This document shows, piece after piece, positions 10,529 through 18,606 of a DNA stretch of 20,759 nucleotides; the stretch's first letter is position 1, and the number at the start of each line of letters is the position of its first letter. The DNA is from Gonium pectorale (taxonomy: Eukaryota; Chlorophyta; Chlorophyceae; Chlamydomonadales; Volvocaceae): positions 528,893-549,651 of the forward strand of contig LSYV01000065.1 of NCBI GenBank assembly GCA_001584585.1, written 5' to 3'. The position numbers and the translations under genes are program-made. The notes under the pieces were generated by a model. It made no database searches. It saw nothing but the letters and a program-made list of their open reading frames with translations, and had not been told where the DNA came from.

Positions 10529-10840
10529 GGCGATGGAATACGATAATACCAATCAAAGAGTTTTGTGATTCAATCACACAAGGATTTGCAGCCGTGCTGA
10601 ATGGCGAAAGCTATTTCGGCACAGGCGCAACATGCCCCGTCGATCCAGAGAGCGGTTTCAGTCAGTAACAAAGCTACGGCAACTCGAGATAAAGTATTTA
10701 CTAGAGGAAAACGAGCACAACCTACTGCCGTACGGCACATCATGCACGGCCATGTTGTACCGTGTATAGGGATCCGCGGCGGTGTCAGCGGCCTAGAGGT
10801 CAGGCCCTCTCACATAAGTAACGATCCAGTCAAAGACACG
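10529..10840 (-). promoter_or_regulatory. Promoter / 5' UTR region of the DHODH gene
   Basis: This lower-GC stretch lies upstream of the DHODH ATG. It holds a CCAAT motif at 10549-10553 on the + strand and a 15-base palindrome at 10564-10578. The start context has G at -3. No TATA box is placed where one would be expected. The short + strand open frame at 10601-10906 has no recognisable content. Confidence 0.45.
10564..10578. promoter_or_regulatory. Palindrome TGTGATT-C-AATCACA upstream of DHODH
   Basis: Perfect seven-base arms flank one central base, centred 43 bases upstream of the DHODH start codon. The symmetry suits a dimeric DNA-binding protein or a 5' UTR hairpin. Its function is unknown. 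Confidence 0.5.
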
Positions 10841-10843
10841 CTT

Positions 10844-10848
10844 TTACA
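10844..10848 (-). terminator. Second TGTAA polyadenylation motif between LIL3 and DHODH
   Basis: TGTAA reads 10848-10844 on the minus strand. It lies about 300 bases past the stop of the candidate frame at 11149-11724 and about 1,010 bases past the LIL3 stop. It could serve that candidate gene, be a distal LIL3 site, or be chance. Confidence 0.3.
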
Positions 10849-11148
10849 GCCACACGCGCGGCCACATGCGCTTCACCTCATCGTCTATACTGTGGCGGAG
10901 CGCTGAGCCCAGCCAGACCGATGATTCGGCTGACCTTGCAATATGCTTTTTCAGGCCGGGTCCGTGCCCCATACCTGCTGTTGCTGTGTCAGGGACGGGC
11001 CCTCTTGTCCCTGAGGGGCCGGCGTACCGGATCCAGAGCCGCTATTTGCAGTGCAGGTCGGAAATGGGCAGGCTTTCTGGGAGTATCTGGAGGCTTTTCC
11101 CAATCCTCCACACGTACCATGCCTTCCACCCTGCCTGGTGCTGAACTT

Positions 11149-11724
11149 CTACTCTTGTAGACCCACCGACTCCAGCTGACTGCCCAGCCACACGCTCAGT
11201 AATGCCCAGCAGCCGAAGTGTTTGAACGTCTGCATCCCCACATAGCGAATGACGCTGCCATCACTCCCCAGATGAGACTGTGCGTCCGACGAGCCAGCAG
11301 GTCAAGAGCCCAACGGGCAATGATTACAGGAACAAAATCCAGATGCAATCCCGCGTTCCCGCAGGTCACATACCGCGCTGTACGTGAGCATGACGAAGCT
11401 CACTGCACCAACCACCACGCTGCAGATACTGAATCTTCCAGTGCGTGCCGCGTGCCGTACTTGCACCTTGCACAGTGCGCGCTTGCGCTGTGAACCGCTG
11501 ACGCGGTCCCGAGGATATCGTCGCACAAGAAAGAGCACGTCCAAAACGTCCTGAAATGGTCCTAGCTGAATGTCAGGGTCAAACCTCTGTCTGTCGATAT
11601 AGTCAAGGCGGAAGTCACACATCAGCGGGCAGACTACGTCGAGCAGCCCGAAACACCTACGAGGGTCAACGTCTCGACTTGCCCAGGAGCAAGCTATGCC
11701 GGCAAGCGCGTGTGCCGGGCACAT
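11149..11724 (-). CDS. Candidate two-exon reading frame, hypothetical membrane protein (uncertain)
   Basis: A minus-strand frame from ATG at 11724 runs to a GTATGT donor after 11374 (117 codons). Its phase 0 end matches an acceptor before 11277, and the second exon ends at TAG (11151-11149), giving 159 residues. Two hydrophobic stretches could be membrane helices: one within SICSVVVGAVSFVML at the end of exon 1 and one around CWALLSVWLG in exon 2. A basic stretch, RRYPRDRVSGSQRKR, precedes the first. No family is recognised. Codon use is much less C/G-ending than in the neighbouring genes, which argues against a normal highly expressed gene. A TGTAA inside its intron (11328-11324) would give LIL3 a 3' UTR of ordinary length. 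This may therefore be LIL3 3' UTR, a young gene or a decayed one. Confidence 0.22.
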
Positions 11725-11856
11725 GCATCATAGGCTCCACTCCGGCAATCACGAATGTGCACACGCGAACATACGCCAGCCCGTCAGGGCCCACACGCAC
11801 TCAGGCCTGCCAAGCTCACACTCTACAGCTGGCGCTGCGCTGCGGGGCTCAGGCGC
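11313..11856 (-). terminator. LIL3 3' UTR ending near a TGTAA polyadenylation signal
   Basis: The first minus-strand TGTAA past the LIL3 stop codon is at 11328-11324, about 530 bases downstream. That length is similar to the other 3' UTRs here (about 350-670 bases). The end at 11313 is an estimate 10-15 bases past the signal. The interval overlaps the weak candidate frame at 11149-11724. Confidence 0.5.
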
Positions 11857-13775
11857 TTACTCGGCCTCCGACGGCCGCTTGACGCCATCCCAGGTGGCGT
11901 TCCACTGCCGGTCGTAGAAGGTGGCCTCGTCAATGAGCCCCTTGTACTTGTCCAGGTCGCTGCTGGTGCGGACCAGCAGGATGCCGAACACGCACACGTG
12001 CAGGGCCAGCTTGCCCAGGAACGACTCCTGCTGCTCCAGCAGGCCGGCGCCGGTGAGCGCGTCCACGAACAGGGCCAGCACGTAGCCCATCATGGCGGCG
12101 CGGCCGTTCAGCTTCTCAGCCTGCCCGAGACAAAATGCGACGGGGGCGGGGCAGGGTCAACCATGGTGGCAGAAGGACTAGGTGCTGCCTCGTTATGCCA
12201 CACAACTGGCCTTGCAGCTAGACGAGGGAATGGGACTGCCAATGCTGCGATGCCACCATTTGCGGCGGCAGGGCGGCAGTGCGGACTAGTTATGAGGCGA
12301 CAGCGCGATATGAAGGCTGGTCCCACGTGCTGTATGGGGGACTGTGTACGTTGGTTCCCTGTTGGGTTGCTGATACTAGCATGCTGGCCGCTGGCCGAAG
12401 TGCGGCCGGAGACTGCGAGGACTCCCTTGCCCAAGGCTTCAGCTCATACCGAGGCGCCGCCATGCACATCAGATTCGACCCTCAACCCAAACCAGTTCAC
12501 CATAACCAATTTACCCAAGCCCGGCGAATTGCGACTGGGCAGATCGGGGCTCGCCGACCTGACCCACCCCATGACAGGGACTCACGACCATGCGTCTGCT
12601 TGCCCCTGACATTCCGATCTTGGTTGCTCTTACCTCGGGCAGGTGGAAGCGCTTGACCCAGGCCCACCAGGGGATCTCGCTGGTGTCGAAGTTAACGGGC
12701 TCCTCGTTGATCGAGGGGATGGGGTTCTCCTCCAGCAGCTTGCGGCGAGCAACCTCAACGTCGATGACCTACGGCCGCATACGTCGTGGGGCGCTCTCGT
12801 CAGTAAGGCGCTTCACCCACACACCCCAGTCACCATCACCCCAGGAACTGGCCCTGGGCACGCTGCCCTCACAATAGGAAGAGAGCCGCCAGCCGTTGCT
12901 ATGGTGCGCAGCACGAAGTGGGGTATGACTAGGGGTCGAAGGGGACGGTGGACGTAGGACATGCCTTAGGGAAACCATCGTCCCACAAGCTATTGCAATT
13001 CTGCACTGCAATCGCATGGGATGCGGCCAATTGCACGCTTATGCTCCTGTCGAGCAAAAAACGGGCAAGTCGCCGATGGCCTTGCCGAAAAACACCAATA
13101 TCGCGATCTCCTTACCTTATCCCAGTTAACCTCGCCGTTCGAGTCCTTGAACTGGTTCAGGTCCCAGCGACCGCCGATCCAGCGGTCATCGCGGAAGCGG
13201 CCGTCCACGATTTGGAGGAAGGTCCCGCTGGGAGCGGCACCCGCAGCCTTGGCGCGAGCCTTCTCACCAGCATCCTATCAAATTGCAATTTGTATGGGCG
13301 GGATGGGGCGCGTCAGGGCCAGCATAAAGGTGAGGCACAAGTATGCAAGGAGATGGGACGCCCCTGACCGAGGCAACAGCTCCCCCGGGAACATCATTCG
13401 TGAGCACTGCTATTTGGGTTGCCGGTGCATCTACCTTGCCAGCGGCCTCAGCGCCGGAGAGGGTGCCACCGCGCTCCAGAGGGCCGAGGCGACGCTCCTG
13501 CGCAAATTGAGAAACTGATTAGCGCTGGGCCCTCAATTGGGTTTAGATCCACGAGTGCAGCTCGGAAATCCTGCTGACCTTCTTCTCCACAACAGCCTCG
13601 GCGGTCGCGCGGACGACGACGACGGACCTACGCGCGCGGGTGAGCGAGCTAGATCAAACGGTTGTCTCGGACACAGGATGTGCTATGCAACCGATTGGGC
13701 TTACCGGCTGCAGCCGGTGGGGCGGGTCGCCTTGAAGGCGGCACCCCGAGCGCGGTTGAGCAGAGCCGACTGCAT
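11857..13775 (-). CDS. LIL3: LIL3 light-harvesting-like protein (MSF1 type), chloroplast
   Basis: LIL3 is a thylakoid protein that, in plants, binds and stabilises geranylgeranyl reductase and other chlorophyll-synthesis enzymes. Chlamydomonas MSF1 belongs to this family and is needed to maintain photosystem I. Six exons join in phase to 246 residues: 13775-13705, 13627-13579, 13497-13435, 13274-13116, 12768-12634 and 12120-11857. Residues 1-31 form a typical algal transit peptide (MQSALLNRARGAAFK..., ending VVVVRA before TAEAVVEKK). The LIL3-specific domain includes GRFRDDRWIGGRWDL (86-100) and PWWAWVKRFHLPE (147-159). The LHC-type motif E-x-x-N-x-R falls in AEKLNGRAAM (E161, N164, R166) and leads into membrane helix 1 (about 166-185). 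Helix 2 is about 195-210, followed by a soluble tail containing FYDRQW. All hallmark residues are intact. The start has A at -3. Introns 4 and 5 (13115-12769, 12633-12121) hold nothing recognisable. Confidence 0.95.
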
Positions 13776-14149
13776 TCTTATCGGTCTGCTGAGAAGAGTA
13801 GGGGTCCAGACAGTTGGGACAAGCGCTGGGACAAAGCCGGCCGACCTAGTGCGGTTGATCTTTGTTGCCAATGCTCGTCACATTCCGTACGAACGTACGG
13901 CAGGCGTTGAGCGAGGTGCTCTGTGTGTGCTTTCGCCTATGCTGCTTGTTTGCGTCTGCGGTGTGTAGGCTCAGAGGACGAGAGTAGACAGCGCCTTGCC
14001 CCGTCGCAACAAGGACCTGGGATCTGCTTTGCGCGGGGCGACTTTTGGCCCCTTCGCTGCCCACTGGGCTTTCTTACACTCTTCTTAAGTTCGTTACTGT
14101 CGCTGTTTTACGAAAGGCGGTATCGGGAGAGCAGCCCCCAAAGTGAAGC
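13776..14149. promoter_or_regulatory. Divergent promoter between LIL3 (-) and eIF4A-III (+)
   Basis: The start codons of two oppositely oriented genes are 374 bases apart, so both promoters and 5' UTRs share this interval. It contains CCAAT at 13868-13872 (+) and a 16-base palindrome at 13885-13900. No clear TATA box is seen for either gene. The small open frames inside have no recognisable content. Confidence 0.75.
13885..13900. promoter_or_regulatory. Palindrome CCGTACG-AA-CGTACGG with two GTAC cores
   Basis: Perfect seven-base arms flank two bases in the divergent promoter, 110 bases upstream of the LIL3 ATG and about 250 upstream of the eIF4A-III ATG. GTAC is the known core of sites bound by SBP-domain factors, including the Chlamydomonas copper regulator CRR1. 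That link is inference. Confidence 0.5.
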
Positions 14150-17100
14150 ATGGCCCGGAACAGGTGAGAGCGCCTGTCCAAGCATCTAAATATTGGGAGC
14201 AGTATGGCTGCTTCCCGGGCTGGTCGGACTGCCGGCTGGCTCCGCACTGTCGCCGGCATGGGGCTCTGCTTTTGCTTGGAAAAGCTGTAGGGTTCTTCGC
14301 ACAGCTGCAGCAGCTGATATCAGCCAGACGTGCGCTCTTGCGGACAGGGCCCAGGATATGGAGGAGGATGAGGAGGTCAAGTTCGAGACCTCCAAGGGCG
14401 TCAAGGTGTATAACACCTTTGATGCCATGGGGCTGAAGGAGGAGCTGCTGAGAGGGCTGTACGCGTACGGCTTCGAGAAGCCGTCAGCTATTCAGCAGCG
14501 AGCGGTGCTGCCCATCGTCCAGGGCAGGGACGTCATCGCCCAGGCCCAGTCCGGCACGGGTAAATCTTCCATGATTTCCGTGTCGACCTGCCAGCTGGTC
14601 GATGTCACAATGCGCGAGTGAGTATGAGAAGCAGGGCATAAGCGGGGTGGGCATGTGGGGTGCTTGCCAGCAAGGCGGTACGCGGGGTCGTACGCCTGGG
14701 AGCCTTGACCGGCCACCGGTGACCGTGCAGTGACTGGTCAGAGGGAGGTGGTGCTACCCCATCCCAGGGATGGCATGGCAGCAGGGCGGTAGCGGGTATG
14801 GTATGATGCGGGGATGCGGGTTGGTTACACAACAGGAGTGGGTGCGAACGAGCTGGATGGACCATGTATGAACTATTGCTTCGAGAGGTGTGGGAAGACG
14901 CGTGGGGTCGTTTCCGGTATCGGATGGCGCGGACGACTCATTGCCGGGCATCCGGCAAGGGGCGGGCGGGGAGCACGACAGCATGGAACTCCGACTCGAG
15001 ACCTGGAGGAACCGTCTGTTGTTGCTGTGCGGGTTACATGGTACTCGTGCTATTGGATGCAGGTCGCTGAGTTGTTTGCCCGGTTTCTCAGGTGCCAGGT
15101 CCTGATCCTGTCTCCCACGCGTGAGCTGGCGCAGCAGACCGAGAAGGTCATCTTGGCGGTGGGCGACTTCATGAACGTGCAGGCGCACGCATGCATTGGC
15201 GGGAAGAGCCTAGGTCAGTCCGCGGGGATGGCCTGCGTGGTGAATGTACGGGGCGGGGTCTGCGCGCAAGCTAACAACTCCTTTCGCCTGCTGGGGGCTG
15301 CTCAGCATGCATGCCATTAAATGGCTTCATCAGTCCCTAGCGGCCGCGGCCTCCTGAAACCACCCGCTTACACATGCACATGCGAGGCTGGTTAGGGTTT
15401 CCGGCTGCACGGTGTTCTTTCCTACGTCACCTGGCGCTTTTCGTTCACGCGGTTGCCTGGGGCGCGGGGCTCCGGCAGGTGAGGACATCCGCAAGCTGGA
15501 TAACGGCGTGCACGTGGTGTCGGGCACGCCCGGCCGCGTGTTCGACATGATCCAGCGGCGAAACCTGCGGACGCGCCAGATTAAGACGCTCATCTTGGAT
15601 GAGGCAGACGAGATGCTGGCGAAGAACTTCAAGGACCAGATCTACGACATCTACCGGTGCGCGAGCAGGGCAGGACAGGGCCACGCGGGACAGGGCCCTG
15701 GGCTGCCTCCCATGGCCTGTATGGCAGGCCCCGCGGAGTCCGCTGGATGCGCATACTGGACCTGCCAGCCGGTGCTGGTGCAGTGACGTGTTCCGCGGCG
15801 GGACGTTGGACTTCATTCGCACGCTCGCTCCCGGGGTACTGCCTTGCGGTGCAGTACGCCTTGACCTGGGTATGGCAGCTCCCGGCACTGTCAGGCGGCA
15901 GCCCCGTGCTCAGCGCCGATCCCGTCCCTTCCGGCCTCAGGTACCTGCCCCCTGAGACCCAGGTGGTGCTGGTGAGCGCCACACTGCCCGCCGAGGTGCT
16001 GGAGATGACCAACAAGTTCATGACGGACCCCATCCGCGTGCTCGTGAAGCGTGATGAGCTTACGCTCGAGGTGAGGCGGACATGGCGCCTGGTGCCGCGC
16101 AGGCGTAGGCTGTACGGGCAGTTGCGACATGTCGGTTGCCCAAGCTGTGCGGCATGTCATGTGTGTGCGCCACCTGGCCGCCTAAATACCCGTTTCGCCA
16201 GTTGAACCTGGCCGCTCCGTTGCGCGAGAACGGGCTCCTGACTTGGGCTTCTGTACGGGTACCCGCAGGGCATCAAGCAGTTTTTCGTGGCGGTGGAGCG
16301 CGAGGAGTGGAAGTTCGACACCCTGTGCGACCTGTACGACACGCTCACGATCACGCAGGTGGGCATGGGGGCGCTGCTGCTCCGGCGATGCGGTTGCTGG
16401 AGCGTGGGCGACTGGGCTGTGGTCTAATCTTGTGCTCTGCAGGGTTTTTACGTTTTTGAGACCTGCAGCTCGTGGCATCGGCGTGATCACACGCACTTAC
16501 CTGGTTTACTGCAGTGGGGTTCGCCACGATCGCAGCAGGGCCCAGTGCAGGGGCCAGGGCGGTCCCTGGCTGAAACTCAAATTGGGGGGGGGGGCATGCG
16601 AAGACGGCCAACTGTGTAAACGCGGGTTGCAATGTGTGAGGTCCTTGAGTAGCGGGCGAATGTGGCGCTGCGATGCGCGCAAGCATGCAGCCTCATCCTA
16701 TTGTGAGGCCTATCCTCCACTGCCCCTGGTACACCCCAGGCGGTCATTTTCTGCAACACCAAGCGCAAGGTGGACTGGCTGACGGAGAAGATGCGGCAGA
16801 ACAACTTCACCGTGGCCTCCATGCACGGAGACATGGTGCAGAAGGAGCGCGAGGCCATCATGGGCGAGTTCCGCTCGGGCGCGGCGCGCGTGCTGATCAC
16901 CACGGACGTGTGGGCGCGCGGCCTGGACGTGCAGCAGGTGCGGTGCAGCCGTTGCGACACCGCTGCCGGCGCTTAATGCTTTCGGGGCAAAGAGACGATT
17001 TGAACCTCCTTTGTTGCCCCACCGGTGGAGCATCGGTGGTGGTCCTCGCGGCTTTGATGGAACGGGCCCGGGATAGGGCTGTGCTTCTCTTGACCAGACC

Positions 17101-17388
17101 GGCCCTCTGCCGGGCCTGTGCTTTCGAGCCCCGTCACGATGGCTATTCGCCAACGGCCGGGCCGCCTATGCGCCCAACTTCCCGCAGGTGTCGCTTGTCA
17201 TCAACTACGACCTGCCCAACAACCGTGAGCTGTACATTCACCGTATCGGCCGCTCGGGCCGCTTCGGGCGCAAGGGTGTGGCCATCAACTTTGTGCGCAA
17301 CGACGACATCCGCATCCTGCGCGACATTGAGCAGTACTACTCGACGCAGATTGACGAGATGCCCATGAACGTGGCCGAGCTGATCTAG
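14150..17388 (+). CDS. EIF4A3: eIF4A-III, DEAD-box RNA helicase of the exon junction complex
   Basis: eIF4A-III is the ATP-dependent RNA clamp deposited upstream of spliced junctions, acting in mRNA export, localisation and surveillance. Eight exons join in phase to 400 residues: 14150-14163, 14348-14617, 15092-15213, 15479-15656, 15941-16070, 16269-16358, 16740-16937 and 17188-17388. Motifs in order: Q motif [10 protein letters not shown] (46-55), motif I AQSGTGKS (71-78), PTREL (103-107), GG (131-132), TPGR (152-155), DEAD (176-179), SAT (207-209), VIFCNT (270-275), ARGLDVQQ (327-334) and [11 protein letters not shown] (352-362). The C-terminus, [15 protein letters not shown], is typical of the eIF4A-III branch and, with [14 protein letters not shown], separates it from eIF4A-I/II. 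Motif I ends in Ser rather than the common Thr, a conservative change. The first coding exon is only 14 bases, and the start has A at -3 and G at +4. Introns 2 and 6 exceed 300 bases and hold nothing recognisable apart from G11 at 16584-16594. Confidence 0.97.
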
Positions 17389-18068
17389 CGGCCTGGGCGC
17401 CCTGCGCTCGGGTGTTATCGTACACAGAACATGTTGACCATACCTGACTGGCCGATGCGCGCACCCGCACGGTTTCTGAGAGAGCTGGCTGCCAGCTCGT
17501 CCTTCGGCGTTGGGCAAAGGTGACGGCACGGGGCGCTGCGGGCACAGCGCTGCGCTCCCGGACGCCAGACTCCCACGATGGTGTGTTTTCGGAGTGTTTT
17601 CGGACTAAGCTAGGCCGACCGTACGTTGTTTGTGAAGGCGTGCCTGTACATTTCTCCTGCACGCCTGAGCGTGCGCTCTGTGGTGTGGGCAAGGAGCTGT
17701 TCGCCCACCCCGCCCCGGGGGCTGGCCTGGCATCCAGATGAAAGTTTCTGGTTGAAGACTGGGACAGAGCTGCCTGTCGCATCTCCGAGCCATGCGAGCA
17801 TGCTGGGCTTCCCGCCGTGCCGAATTCACGGCGTCCGTTGCGGCGGGGACGTAGACGGTCGGGTCCTGGCCCTCCGAAGTTGCTTGGATGCAGAGACGGG
17901 GCGGTGTAGATCGCTATGCCTAGACTCCCTTGCTGAAGAGGCGTCGGGCATACCGGCGGGCCTTACCCCGCGATGCTAGAGCCCTGGGATGAGGGCAGCA
18001 CCCCCGTTAACAAGGTGCCATGTTTCACCTGAGGTCCATGGCAGATGGCTGTAACTGTCTATCGGCGT
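17389..18068 (+). terminator. eIF4A-III 3' UTR ending near a TGTAA polyadenylation signal
   Basis: TGTAA lies at 18050-18054, about 660 bases past the TAG stop. The open frames in this stretch are short and unrecognised. The 3' end at about 18068 is an estimate. Confidence 0.65.
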
Positions 18069-18114
18069 TCTATGCCGTACAGAATTCACTGCGCCCAGGC
18101 TCGCGACGCATTCG

Positions 18115-18606
18115 CTAGATTCTTCTGTTACAGCAGATGGTCTTTGTTTTCAGGACGAATCGCCCGTTGCCTCTGCAGCACGTCTGGCGAAACCCCAAGC
18201 ACGAACGGGCTCCATAAGCCCACTTCCAACGCGCACTTGCCCAATCCTGCGCACAGCGTTTCTAGGCGCCGTATCTCCATCCATGCGCCACGAACTGCCA
18301 CGCCAGCCTGCACCGCTGTCCCCACCCCCTAGGTCCGCCTGGACCCGACACCCCATCCCCACCAACATCGCACCCTACGCCACTCCAGCGAAACCGAATG
18401 CGGCATTCCCCAAAAACAGTCCCGGCGATTGGGCCTCCCGCGCCCCATGCTTCTCTAGTGAGAATGCTTGCACCTCTTAATCCCCCAACCACCACCACAC
18501 TCTGCGCGGTGAGGCACGCCGCACAACAAAGCCCCCAATCAGCCGCAAGCGCAAATGCGACCACGACCCACTGTAGGTCTTGCCCGCCGGCACTCACTAG
18601 CACCCG
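18115..18606 (-). terminator. ORP 3' UTR ending near a TGTAA polyadenylation signal
   Basis: On the minus strand TGTAA reads 18132-18128, about 475 bases past the ORP stop. The transcript therefore ends some 50 bases from the predicted eIF4A-III end, making the genes tail to tail. On the + strand 18290-18560 is pyrimidine- and adenine-rich and holds no convincing gene. Confidence 0.65.

Noticed and set aside
11755..12609. A 284-codon + strand frame
   Set aside because: It is antisense to the last exon and intron 5 of LIL3 and has no recognisable content.
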